A stretch of 25,667 nt of DNA from assembly GCA_017441045.1 (NCBI GenBank), contig JAFSAK010000056.1:1-25667 (forward strand). Direction: 5' to 3'. Numbering within the stretch: position 1 is the first letter of the stretch; the number at the start of each line of letters is the position of its first letter. Below the pieces are notes generated by a model. That model did not search any database. It had not been told where the DNA came from and saw only the letters and a program-made list of their open reading frames with translations. The position numbers and the translations under genes were made by a program. Positions 14,444 to 22,839 of this stretch are shown in pieces. This DNA comes from Clostridia bacterium (GTDB lineage Bacteria; Bacillota_A; Clostridia; Oscillospirales; Acutalibacteraceae).

Positions 14444-15451
14444 ATGGTAATACCTGTTAAGACATCAAGGTCGGGTTACAACATAATACTGGAAAAGGGC
14501 GCGCTTTTAAAGGTGGGCGAGTATCTTAACCTTGAAAGAAAGGTTTTGGTGGTTACCGATAGCGGTGTGCCCGAAGAGTATTGGAAAGCGGTATTAAATG
14601 CCGCTTCCAACGGATATGTGTTTATCTTCAAAGAGGGTGAGCAGTCCAAAAATTTCGATACTTTTAAAGAAATACTCGAGTGCCTTGTTAAAAACGGTTT
14701 CACCCGCACCGATTGCATAGTAGCGGTAGGCGGCGGCGTGGCGGGAGATATGGCGGGTTTTGCCGCATCCTGCTTTATGAGGGGTATTGATTTTTATAAT
14801 ATCCCTACTACCGTACTTTCGCAGGTTGATTCATCCATAGGCGGAAAAACGGCCATAGATTTCTGTTCTCTTAAAAATATTATCGGGGCCTTTTATCCCC
14901 CGAAGTGCGTTATAATTGATACCGAAACCTTAAAAACTCTGCCCTCAAGGCAGATTGCCAACGGACTTTCCGAAAGCGTAAAAATGGCTCTCACCTTTGA
15001 TGAGGAACTCTTTTCTCTTTTCGAGGATGGGGTAAGCGCCGAGGATTTGGATACGGTTATTGAGCGTTCTTTGTATATTAAAAAAAGGGTAGTAGAGGAA
15101 GATGAAAAGGAATCAGGCCTTCGCAAAACCCTGAATTTTGGTCATACCATAGGTCACGCCATTGAGGTAAACCGAAATGATCTTTATCACGGTGAATGTG
15201 TAGCCCTCGGAATGATTCCTATGTGTTCTCAAAGTGTCAGAGAGCGGCTTATAAAGGTGCTTAATTCTTTGGGACTTCCCGTAACCCATAATGTTCCCGC
15301 AGAAAAAATAATAGAAGCCGTAAAGCACGATAAAAAGAAATCGGGAGAAAGCATAACGGCGGTAAAGGTCGAGAAGGCGGGTAGTTTTATCCTTGCGGAA
15401 ATGCCTTTTAGCGAACTTGAAGAAGAAATAGTAAAGGCGGTAGAGTTATGA
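14444..15451 (+). CDS. aroB: 3-dehydroquinate synthase
   Basis: A 335-residue NAD- and zinc-dependent enzyme that cyclises DAHP to 3-dehydroquinate, the second shikimate step. The NAD loop GGGVAGDMAGF is at 96-106, followed by the family motif IPTTVLSQVDSSIGGKTAI. Likely zinc ligands are Glu177 (in GLSESVK), His234 (NFGHTIGHA) and His249 (YHGECVALGM). The frame also has a GTG at 14435, but AGGTGA sits there as the ribosome binding site, 5 nt before ATG 14444, which I use. It is 15 nt after pheA and overlaps aroC by 4 nt. At 335 residues it is slightly shorter than E. coli AroB but complete. Confidence 0.95.
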   Translation: MVIPVKTSRSGYNIILEKGALLKVGEYLNLERKVLVVTDSGVPEEYWKAVLNAASNGYVFIFKEGEQSKNFDTFKEILECLVKNGFTRTDCIVAVGGGVAGDMAGFAASCFMRGIDFYNIPTTVLSQVDSSIGGKTAIDFCSLKNIIGAFYPPKCVIIDTETLKTLPSRQIANGLSESVKMALTFDEELFSLFEDGVSAEDLDTVIERSLYIKKRVVEEDEKESGLRKTLNFGHTIGHAIEVNRNDLYHGECVALGMIPMCSQSVRERLIKVLNSLGLPVTHNVPAEKIIEAVKHDKKKSGESITAVKVEKAGSFILAEMPFSELEEEIVKAVEL

Positions 15452-16539
15452 AAAATACCTTTGGAAATCAGGTTTCAATAACCCTTTTCGGTGAAAGTCA
15501 CGGCGCTATGATAGGCGCGGTTATTGACGGATTGCCCGGCGGCATTAAAATTGATGATGATTTTATAAAATCCCAACTTTCCCTTCGCAGACCCTCGGGA
15601 GATATATCTACTCCTCGCCAAGAAGCCGATGAATATAGTATTGTAAGCGGTGTTTTCAGAGGGTATACAACGGGCTCGCCTTTATGTATACTTATCCCCA
15701 ATTCCAATATAAAATCTGCCGATTACGGCGAAAAATTAGAAATTCCCCGTCCCTCTCACGCCGACTATGCCGCCCATATAAAATATAACGGTTTTGAAAA
15801 CTTTCAAGGCGGCGGTCACTTTAGCGGCAGAATAACCGCGGCGATAGTTGCCGCAGGGGCGATAATTATTGCGGCTTTAAAAAATAAGGGCATTTCTATC
15901 GGTACCCATATTGCAAAATGCGGCGGCATTGAGGATAGAGAATTTGCCGATTTAAGTAGTGATATAAACTATCTTTCAGATAAAATTTTTCCCACTCTTG
16001 ATGATATAAAGGGTGAAAAAATGATGGCCGAAATCAAAGACGCGAAGCAAAACGGCGATAGCGTTGGCGGAGTTCTTGAAACTGCGGTAACGGGAATCCC
16101 CGCAGGAATCGGCGAACCTTGGTTTGATTCTTTAGAGGGCATAATTTCTCACGGAATTTTCTCCATACCGGGAGTTAAGGGTATCGAATTTGGCGCCGGA
16201 TTTAAACTTGCCGATATGTTGGGAAGCGGAGCAAATGACCCGTTTTATATAGAAAACGGCGTTGTCCTTACCAAAACCAATAATAGCGGCGGTATAAACG
16301 GCGGAATTTCCAATGGCAACCCCGTTATTTTCCGCGTTGCTGTCCGTCCTACTCCCACCATAAGTAAAGAGCAAGAAAGCGTAAATCTTAAGGATAATGT
16401 AAATACTGTTTTATCGGCAAAGGGCAGGCATGACCCTTGTATTGTTCATAGAGCAAGAGTTGTGGTAGATAGCATAACCGCCATAGCGCTCCTTGATATG
16501 CTCTCGCAAAAATACGGAACAGATTGGATTGTTGATTAA
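15448..16539 (+). CDS. aroC: Chorismate synthase
   Basis: A 363-residue FMN-dependent lyase that removes phosphate from EPSP to make chorismate, the last shared step. GESHG at 15-19 holds the catalytic His18; RPSHADY and the glycine-rich GGGHFSGR follow, and RHDPC lies near the C-terminus. All are signatures of the family. The enzyme needs reduced FMN; no flavin reductase domain is fused. Start ATG overlaps the aroB stop (ATGA), and its own stop overlaps the next start (TAATG), so it is translationally coupled on both sides. Confidence 0.96.
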   Translation: MKNTFGNQVSITLFGESHGAMIGAVIDGLPGGIKIDDDFIKSQLSLRRPSGDISTPRQEADEYSIVSGVFRGYTTGSPLCILIPNSNIKSADYGEKLEIPRPSHADYAAHIKYNGFENFQGGGHFSGRITAAIVAAGAIIIAALKNKGISIGTHIAKCGGIEDREFADLSSDINYLSDKIFPTLDDIKGEKMMAEIKDAKQNGDSVGGVLETAVTGIPAGIGEPWFDSLEGIISHGIFSIPGVKGIEFGAGFKLADMLGSGANDPFYIENGVVLTKTNNSGGINGGISNGNPVIFRVAVRPTPTISKEQESVNLKDNVNTVLSAKGRHDPCIVHRARVVVDSITAIALLDMLSQKYGTDWIVD

Positions 16540-17777
16540 TGGAATACGGTTGTATAGGCGAAGTTTTAAGACATAGTTTTTCCGTACGAATTCATAATGA
16601 ACTTTTCGGCTACCAATACGAACTGAAAGAGATAGGCCCACAAAATCTTGGGAATTTTATGGAGGAAAAGGATTTTAAAGCCATAAATGTAACCATACCG
16701 TATAAGGAGCAGGTTATTCCGTATCTTGATTATATGGATGAGATTTCCACTAAAATCGGAGCGGTAAATACCGTTGTTAACAAAAATGGAAAACTTTATG
16801 GCTACAATACGGATTTTTACGGGCTCACCGCTCTTATAAAAAAACTGGGAATTGAAATAGAGGGTAAAAAGGTGCTTGTTCTCGGCTCGGGCGGGACTTC
16901 CAAAACCGCATCAGTCGTAGCAGAGAATTTGGGCGCTTTAGAAATCTTAAAGGTTTCAAGAAGCAAAAAAGAAGGCCATATCACGTATGATGAAGCATAT
17001 GCGCTTCATAATGATGCCAATATTATTATCAATACCACCCCCTGCGGAATGTTCCCCAATATAGATGGTTGCGCCATTGATATTTCTGAATTTGATAATC
17101 TCGAAGGCGTAATTGATGCGGTTTATAATCCCCTTAGAACTCAACTTGTAATCGATGCTCAAAAAAGAGGTATCAAAGCGGATGGCGGACTTTATATGTT
17201 GGTCGCTCAGGCAGTTTATGCCGCAGAAAAGTTCGTGGAAAAAACCGTTCCCAAAGAGGAAATCGGAAGAATATATACCAAGTTGTTAAGAGAAAAAGAA
17301 AATATCGTTCTTATCGGTATGCCGTCAAGCGGCAAAACGACAGTTGGTAAAATTATCGCCGAAAAAACGGGCAAAGAGTTTTTTGATATAGATGAAGAAA
17401 TTGTTCGCCTTTTCGGTAGATCCATACCCAGAATATTCGATGAAATGGGCGAAGCAGGATTTAGAGAAATAGAAAATCGGGTTACAGAAAGCATTTCAAC
17501 TCGGCAAAATGCCGTTATCGCTACGGGCGGCGGCGTGGTGCTGAAAGATGAAAATATAGAAAACCTAAAGAAAAACGGCAGAATTTATTTTTTAGACCGT
17601 CCTTTAGAATCCCTCGTAACTACTCCCGACCGTCCCCTTTCAAGCAATAGAATAGATTTGGAAAGAAGATACCGAGAGCGATATAAAAAATATAAAGAAT
17701 GTTGCGATTTTTGTCTTGCGGGTGATGAATCCCCTAAGACCTTCGCAGAAGAAATAATAAAGGAATTCATGCTATGA
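16539..17777 (+). CDS. aroE-aroK: Fused shikimate dehydrogenase - shikimate kinase
   Basis: One 412-residue polypeptide with two consecutive enzymes. Residues 1-about 245 are AroE: shikimate-binding HSFS (12-15), catalytic Lys56 (NVTIPYKE) and Asp92 (NTDFYG), NADP loop GSGGTSK (116-122). The usual G-x-P-I-x-H-S-x-S-P start is changed to GEVLRHSFS. Residues about 254-412 are AroK: Walker A GMPSSGKT (260-267), Asp283/Asp285 (FFDIDEE), shikimate-binding Arg309, Gly-rich GGG (330-332) and lid DRPLSS (364-369). It reduces 3-dehydroshikimate to shikimate and then phosphorylates it. There is no separate aroK in the operon. No Shine-Dalgarno is evident; the TAATG overlap suggests reinitiation. The end overlaps aroQ by 4 nt. 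Confidence 0.95.
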   Translation: MEYGCIGEVLRHSFSVRIHNELFGYQYELKEIGPQNLGNFMEEKDFKAINVTIPYKEQVIPYLDYMDEISTKIGAVNTVVNKNGKLYGYNTDFYGLTALIKKLGIEIEGKKVLVLGSGGTSKTASVVAENLGALEILKVSRSKKEGHITYDEAYALHNDANIIINTTPCGMFPNIDGCAIDISEFDNLEGVIDAVYNPLRTQLVIDAQKRGIKADGGLYMLVAQAVYAAEKFVEKTVPKEEIGRIYTKLLREKENIVLIGMPSSGKTTVGKIIAEKTGKEFFDIDEEIVRLFGRSIPRIFDEMGEAGFREIENRVTESISTRQNAVIATGGGVVLKDENIENLKKNGRIYFLDRPLESLVTTPDRPLSSNRIDLERRYRERYKKYKECCDFCLAGDESPKTFAEEIIKEFML

Positions 17778-18214
17778 AAATTCTCGTTATAAACGGCCCC
17801 AATATCAATATGTTGGGTGTAAGAGAGCCCGAAATTTACGGTGATAAAAGTTATAAGGCACTTAAAAAACTGATTAAGGATTATGCTAGGGAAAAGAAAA
17901 TCGGCGTTAAACTTTATCAGTCAAACCATGAGGGCGATATTGTAACCGAAATTCAGAAATCACTTGGAAAATATGATGGTATAGTTATAAACCCCGCTGC
18001 ATATACCCATACGAGCGTTGCAATTCTTGATGCTCTGAAAGCTGTAAATATTCCCGCCGTAGAGGTGCATATTTCCGCAGTAAATGAGCGTGAAGATTTC
18101 AGGCAGATAAGTTTTGCGGGGAAGTATTGCTTTAAAACCATAGCGGGCCAAGGGTTTAAGGGCTATACCGATGCTATAGACGCTCTTATTTCAAAGGTGG
18201 GCGAAAAGGTATGA
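17774..18214 (+). CDS. aroQ: Type II 3-dehydroquinate dehydratase
   Basis: A 146-residue dehydratase converting 3-dehydroquinate to 3-dehydroshikimate. It is the small dodecameric type II enzyme and not AroD. Motifs in order: INGPNINMLG, REPEIYG with active-site Tyr22, YQSNHEGDI, GIVINPAAYTHTSVA, and VEVHISAVNEREDFR with the catalytic His. Start ATG overlaps the AroE-AroK stop (ATGA), and the aroA start overlaps its own stop in the same way. It is of usual length with nothing missing. Confidence 0.95.
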   Translation: MKILVINGPNINMLGVREPEIYGDKSYKALKKLIKDYAREKKIGVKLYQSNHEGDIVTEIQKSLGKYDGIVINPAAYTHTSVAILDALKAVNIPAVEVHISAVNEREDFRQISFAGKYCFKTIAGQGFKGYTDAIDALISKVGEKV

Positions 18215-19413
18215 CCTTAAAAATAGAAAAATGCATCTTAAAGGGTGAAGTTTCGGCGCCGCCTTCCAAATCGGATGCTCATAGAGCGCTTATCTGCGGA
18301 GCCCTTTCGGATGAAAGTTATATTAAAAATCTTGCCGATAGCGAGGATATAAAGGCCACTATCGACTGTCTAAAGACCTTGGGCGCCGCTATAGAAAAGC
18401 AGGGAAACGGCATAAAAATCGGCGGGATTGACCCTTTTAATATTAAAGAAGGCACAGTTCTCGATTGTAATGAATCGGGAAGCACCTTAAGATTTTTAAT
18501 TCCGCTTTGCCTATTGGGTGGTAAAAAGGTTGTCTTTAAAGGTAGCGGTCGGCTTATGGAAAGACCCCTTTCTCTATATGAAAAAATATGTAATGAAAGA
18601 GGTTTCGCTTTTCAAAAAGACGGCAACACTCTAACCCTTTGCGGAAAACTTGAAAGCGGTGTTTTTCAGGTCTTTGGCGGAGTTTCGAGTCAGTTTATAA
18701 GCGGTCTTATGTATGCTTTACCGCTTTTATCGGGGGATAGCGAAATCAGAATAGAGGGTAAACTTGAAAGTAAACCCTATGTTGATATGACGGTGGATAC
18801 TCTTGCGCGTTTCGGCGTAGAAATCAAAGAAACGGATTACGGTTATTTTGTTAAAGGCGGTCAAAATTACGCATCGCAAAATATTACCGTTGAGGGCGAT
18901 TGGTCCAACGCTGCATTTTTGGATGGATTTAACCTTTTGGGCGGTAGCGTTACGGTTACGGGGCTAAAGGACGAAACGCTCCAAGGTGATAAAATATACC
19001 GAAAAATGTATAAAGATTTAAAATCAGGGGTTAGGGAATTTGACCTATCAAACTGCCCCGATTTAGCCCCCGTTATGTTCGCATTGGCAGGTGCTTTAGG
19101 GGGCGCAGAATTTACGGGAACCGCTCGTCTTAAAATAAAAGAGAGTGACCGCGCACTCGTTATGAAAGAGGAACTTAAAAAGTTTGGTATCGATGTTACG
19201 GTGGAAGAAAACCGCGTTTTAGTAGGCGGAGGAACATTGAAAGCACCCACCGAAAAACTAATGGGTCATAATGACCATAGAATAGTTATGTCCCTTGCTT
19301 TGCTTTCTACCCTTACGGGCGGAGAAATAGCAGGGTGCGAAGCGGTAAACAAGAGTTTCCCAGATTTTTTTGAAAAATTACTGGCATTAGGATTTGTAGC
19401 AAATGAAACTTGA
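18211..19413 (+). CDS. aroA: 3-phosphoshikimate 1-carboxyvinyltransferase (EPSP synthase)
   Basis: A 400-residue enzyme joining PEP to shikimate-3-phosphate. Substrate-binding PPSKSDAHR is at 17-25, NESGSTLRF at 87-95, SSQFISG at 159-165, and catalytic Asp284 (PDLAP) and Glu311 (KESDR). DHR is at 355-357 and Lys381 in KSFPDF. At 400 residues it is shorter than E. coli AroA (427), which is common in Clostridia. Glyphosate sensitivity class was not determined. It overlaps aroQ by 4 nt and tyrA by 11 nt. Confidence 0.95.
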   Translation: MTLKIEKCILKGEVSAPPSKSDAHRALICGALSDESYIKNLADSEDIKATIDCLKTLGAAIEKQGNGIKIGGIDPFNIKEGTVLDCNESGSTLRFLIPLCLLGGKKVVFKGSGRLMERPLSLYEKICNERGFAFQKDGNTLTLCGKLESGVFQVFGGVSSQFISGLMYALPLLSGDSEIRIEGKLESKPYVDMTVDTLARFGVEIKETDYGYFVKGGQNYASQNITVEGDWSNAAFLDGFNLLGGSVTVTGLKDETLQGDKIYRKMYKDLKSGVREFDLSNCPDLAPVMFALAGALGGAEFTGTARLKIKESDRALVMKEELKKFGIDVTVEENRVLVGGGTLKAPTEKLMGHNDHRIVMSLALLSTLTGGEIAGCEAVNKSFPDFFEKLLALGFVANET

Positions 19414-20263
19414 TAAGAATTTAAACATTTTAATAATCGGTCTTGGCCTTTTGGGCGGAAGTTACGCTAAGGCATTAAGCCGTCAAGGTTATAAGGTTAA
19501 GGCCATAACCCTTTCCCAAGAAGATATTGACTATGCTTTGGAAGAAAAAATGATTATCTGCGGCGCCACCGAAGTAGAAGAAAATTTGGTGAAAGAAGCC
19601 GACCTTATAATTTTCGCTTTATATCCAAAAATCTTTTTAGAATGGATAGAAAAATATGGTTCTCTTATTGATGAACATACCGTTGTTACCGATGTTACGG
19701 GCGTTAAGGGAAGTATTGTAGCAGATATTCAAGGCAAAATAAAGGCGGAATTTATCTCCGCTCACCCTATGGCAGGTCGTGAGGCATCAGGGGTTAAAAA
19801 CAGTGATGCCAAAATCTTCAAGGGCGCCAATTATATAGTTGTCCCCACCGATAAAAATACCGAAAAAGGTATATCCCTTTGCAAAGATTTGGGCGAAACT
19901 TTGGGTTTTGCCGATATTTCGGAACTAACACCTAAAAAGCACGATAGAATGATTGCCTTTCTTTCTCAGCTTACCCACTGCATTGCAGTTTCTTTGATGT
20001 GCGCTAACGGCGACCCCGATCTTGTGAGATATACGGGTGACTCATTCCGCGACCTTACCAGAATTGCGGATATTAATGATGAAATGTGGAGCGAATTGTT
20101 TTTGCTCAATAAAAATGCCCTTTTAAGCGAAATGGATGCTTATAAAGAGGCCTTTGACAAACTATATAACCATATTAAAAATGATGAACGCGAGGATATG
20201 CGCGAGATGATGCAACTTTCCTCTGCAAGAAGAAAACATTTCGGAAAGAGGAAAAGTATATGA
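19403..20263 (+). CDS. tyrA: Prephenate dehydrogenase
   Basis: A 286-residue NAD(P)-dependent enzyme that oxidatively decarboxylates prephenate to 4-hydroxyphenylpyruvate, the tyrosine branch. The Rossmann motif GLGLLGGS is at 13-20. Active-site His121 (SAHPMAGRE) and the conserved LTHCIA with His192 follow. There is no chorismate mutase domain and no obvious C-terminal ACT domain, so feedback by Tyr may be absent or weak at the enzyme level. An arogenate-using enzyme cannot be excluded. The start lies 11 nt inside the aroA end, and the stop overlaps the DAHP synthase start (ATGA). Confidence 0.93.
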   Translation: MKLDKNLNILIIGLGLLGGSYAKALSRQGYKVKAITLSQEDIDYALEEKMIICGATEVEENLVKEADLIIFALYPKIFLEWIEKYGSLIDEHTVVTDVTGVKGSIVADIQGKIKAEFISAHPMAGREASGVKNSDAKIFKGANYIVVPTDKNTEKGISLCKDLGETLGFADISELTPKKHDRMIAFLSQLTHCIAVSLMCANGDPDLVRYTGDSFRDLTRIADINDEMWSELFLLNKNALLSEMDAYKEAFDKLYNHIKNDEREDMREMMQLSSARRKHFGKRKSI

Positions 20264-21291
20264 ATCTGGAATTTGAAAGAAAACTGCCCGTTCCAAAAGA
20301 GGTAAAAGAGCAGTATCCCGTGGATGAAAAATCTGCTTTGGTTAAAGGGCAAAGAGCGTTGGAAATAAAGGATATTTTTGAGGGCAAGTCGGATAAACTT
20401 ATCCTTGTTATCGGTCCTTGCTCTGCCGATAATAATACGGCAGTTCTTGATTATATCGAGCGGCTCCGTAAAGTTGCCGAAAAGGTAGAGGATAAAATCT
20501 TCATAATACCGAGAATTTATACCAATAAACCCCGCACCACAGGTGCAGGGTATAAAGGTATGCTTCATCAGCCCAATCCCGATGAGCGCCCCGATATGCT
20601 TAAAGGAATTGTCGCTATAAGAGAGCTGCATATGAAGGCGCTTAAAGATTACGGTTTCACCTGCGCGGACGAGATGCTTTATCCCGAAAATCACCGTTAT
20701 CTTTCCGATCTTCTGGCCTATGTTGCCGTAGGCGCCCGTTCTGTAGAAAATCAGCAGCATCGCCTTACTGCCAGCGGACTTAATCTCCCCGTAGGTATGA
20801 AAAATCCCACGGGCGGCGACAATACGGTGATGATGAACGCCATCAAGGCGGCCCAGAGCAAACATACCTTTATTTACAGAGGTTGGGAAGTTCACTCAAA
20901 TGGTAACCCTATGGCTCACGCTATACTTCGCGGATATGTGGATGGTAGCGGAAGATGCGTTTCCAATTATCACTATGAAGACCTTGTGAGATTAAGTGAA
21001 GATTATGCCGCTTCGGGACTTTTAAACCCTTCGGCTATAGTTGATGCTAATCATGCCAATTCAGGTAAACAATACCTTGAGCAAATCAGAATCGCCAAGG
21101 ATGTTATTTATAGCCGAAATCATAATAGTGATATTAAGAAACTCGTTAAGGGTATTATGATTGAAAGTTATATCGAGGATGGCGCCCAAAAAATCGGCGA
21201 ACATATCTATGGCAAATCAATTACCGACCCTTGTCTCGGATGGGAAAAGACCGAAAAACTAATCCTTAAACTCGCCGATGAAACAGAATAA
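20260..21291 (+). CDS. aroF: 3-deoxy-7-phosphoheptulonate (DAHP) synthase, class I alpha
   Basis: A 343-residue DAHP synthase condensing PEP and erythrose-4-phosphate, the first committed step, here encoded last in the operon. It belongs to the AroFGH (I-alpha) type: GPCSAD with metal ligand Cys54, KPRTTGAGYKG at 90-100, GARSVENQQHR, GMKNPTGG with Lys181, and DANHANSGK. Many Bacillota instead use the I-beta type. The extended N-terminus (EFERKLPVPKEVKEQYP) is where feedback inhibitors act in this type, but which amino acid inhibits it cannot be read. The symbol is by family; aroG or aroH would be equally valid. A strong terminator follows. Confidence 0.94.
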   Translation: MNLEFERKLPVPKEVKEQYPVDEKSALVKGQRALEIKDIFEGKSDKLILVIGPCSADNNTAVLDYIERLRKVAEKVEDKIFIIPRIYTNKPRTTGAGYKGMLHQPNPDERPDMLKGIVAIRELHMKALKDYGFTCADEMLYPENHRYLSDLLAYVAVGARSVENQQHRLTASGLNLPVGMKNPTGGDNTVMMNAIKAAQSKHTFIYRGWEVHSNGNPMAHAILRGYVDGSGRCVSNYHYEDLVRLSEDYAASGLLNPSAIVDANHANSGKQYLEQIRIAKDVIYSRNHNSDIKKLVKGIMIESYIEDGAQKIGEHIYGKSITDPCLGWEKTEKLILKLADETE

Positions 21292-21298
21292 GAAAAAC

Positions 21299-21330
21299 AT
21301 AACCCCCGAGGTTTAACCTCGGGGGTTATT
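21299..21330. terminator. Bidirectional terminator between the aromatic operon and flotillin
   Basis: ATAACCCCCGAGG (21299-21311) pairs perfectly with CCTCGGGGGTTAT (21317-21329) around a 5-nt loop. The plus-strand tail is short (ATTTG); the minus-strand tail (GTTTTTC) is better. It serves convergent genes on both sides. Confidence 0.85.
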
Positions 21331-21367
21331 TGTAAGGTGAGAAATAATGCCGATTTTGGTTTATTTT

Positions 21368-22816
21368 TTATTCTTCGGTAACCTTTTCTGCTTCGACTGT
21401 TTCGATTTTTTCGGCTTCTACGGTTCCGATATTTTCGTTATCCACCGATTCGGTTTCTTCAAGTTTCTTGCCGAGAAGGGAAGGAAGTTCCATTCCCGCC
21501 ATTGCGAAAACCTCGTCGAGAGGGGGCACCGATTTCATCATCCCTGAAATGAAATTTGCGGTAGAGGTTTTACCGTCACCGTTTTGACCTCCGTCCCAAA
21601 CAGTAACCTTATCAATTTTGATATTCTTGATGGCATCAACCTGAACGCGCATAAGGTCTTCAAGTTTATCGGCAATAAGTAGTTTAAGAGCCGCTTCTGC
21701 GTCTCCGCCTGCAGATTTAACAATTTCAGCAAAACCTGCCGCCTGTTTCTTAAGAATTTCTTCTGCACCAAGCGCTTCTGCCTGCATTTTTGCAAATATA
21801 GCATCGGCTTCACCTTTTGCCTTGCGGCGAATTTGTTCTGCTTCTGCTTCGGCAGCAAGTTCGAGTTCTTTCTTTTTAGCTTCGGCGCGAACGATAATGT
21901 CGGCTTCCAAGGTTGCCTGTTCTTTATCGCGTCTTGCCTTTTCAGCGGCCTGCTCAGCTGCATAGGACTCTTCCAATGCTTTTGCGGCCTGTGTCTTTTC
22001 GGCGGTGGTTGCAATTTTTAATGCTTCGGCTTCCTTTTCCTTAAGGGCTGCCTCACTCATTGCAATCTTCATCTTGGCTTCGTTTTCACCGGCAATAGCA
22101 AGAGAATCTGCTTTTGAAACTTCAATTCTCTGTTCCTTCTGGGCATTCGCCTGACCGATAGAACCTTCGCGATCTTGTTCGGCAACGTTGCGTTTAGCAT
22201 CGTTTATCGCTTTTGCGGCCGCTTCTTTACCAAGCGCCTCTATGTATCCGGATTCATCGCTTATATCGGTTACGTTAACGTTTATAAGGCGAAGACCAAT
22301 CTTTTTAAGTTCGCTTTCAACGTTTTCGCTTACGGCTGCTAAGAATTTATCGCGGTTGGTATTGATTTCTTCAATATCCATCGTGGCGATGATGAGTCGC
22401 AACTGACCGAAAATAATGTCTTTTGAAAGTTCTTGAATTTCATTTCTTTGTAATCCCAAAAGACGTTCTGCCGCATTCTGCATAATGCCCGGCTCAGTAG
22501 AAATACCAACCGTAAAACTGGAGGGAACATTGATACGTATATTCTGTCTTGATAATGCATTTTTAAGGTCAACCTGAATAGAGATAGGTGTCAGGTCAAG
22601 ATATGCATAGGACTGAAATACGGGAACAACAAATTCCGCGCCGCCGTGAATACACTTGGAACTACGGTTGGATCCGTCGTTGTTTTTACCGATTGAGCCG
22701 TAAACTACCATAATTTTGTCTGACGGACATTTTTTGTAGCGTGAACATATCCAAATAAAGAAGGATATAAGAATAATTACAGCTACACAGATTAAAAAGA
22801 TGATTCCTGGTTGCAT
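21368..22816 (-). CDS. Flotillin-like SPFH membrane protein (FloT/YuaG-like)
   Basis: A 482-residue protein with an N-terminal membrane segment (about 3-27), an SPFH/band 7 domain (about 30-200) and a long Ala/Glu/Lys-rich coiled coil (about 200-380, with AEAEAEQIRRKAKGEADAI-type heptads). A Gly/acidic tail follows. Flotillins scaffold membrane microdomains and affect fluidity and protein assembly. The extreme C-terminus repeats VEAEK twice. The frame extends to a TTG at 22831, but that codon is part of the GGAGG site; ATG at 22816 is used. It follows the NfeD-like gene after 23 nt, the usual YuaF-YuaG type pairing. Confidence 0.92.
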   Translation of the reverse strand: MQPGIIFLICVAVIILISFFIWICSRYKKCPSDKIMVVYGSIGKNNDGSNRSSKCIHGGAEFVVPVFQSYAYLDLTPISIQVDLKNALSRQNIRINVPSSFTVGISTEPGIMQNAAERLLGLQRNEIQELSKDIIFGQLRLIIATMDIEEINTNRDKFLAAVSENVESELKKIGLRLINVNVTDISDESGYIEALGKEAAAKAINDAKRNVAEQDREGSIGQANAQKEQRIEVSKADSLAIAGENEAKMKIAMSEAALKEKEAEALKIATTAEKTQAAKALEESYAAEQAAEKARRDKEQATLEADIIVRAEAKKKELELAAEAEAEQIRRKAKGEADAIFAKMQAEALGAEEILKKQAAGFAEIVKSAGGDAEAALKLLIADKLEDLMRVQVDAIKNIKIDKVTVWDGGQNGDGKTSTANFISGMMKSVPPLDEVFAMAGMELPSLLGKKLEETESVDNENIGTVEAEKIETVEAEKVTEE

Positions 22817-22839
22817 AAAGCTTCCCTCCAAAAATAAAA

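Noticed and set aside
20140..20895. 251-residue minus-strand open frame across tyrA and the DAHP synthase gene
   Set aside because: It is antisense to two clearly conserved enzymes and has no start signal.
21538..22014. 158-residue open frame inside the flotillin gene
   Set aside because: It is the shifted-frame image of the Ala/Glu/Lys coiled coil, giving a Lys/Arg/Gln-rich artefact.
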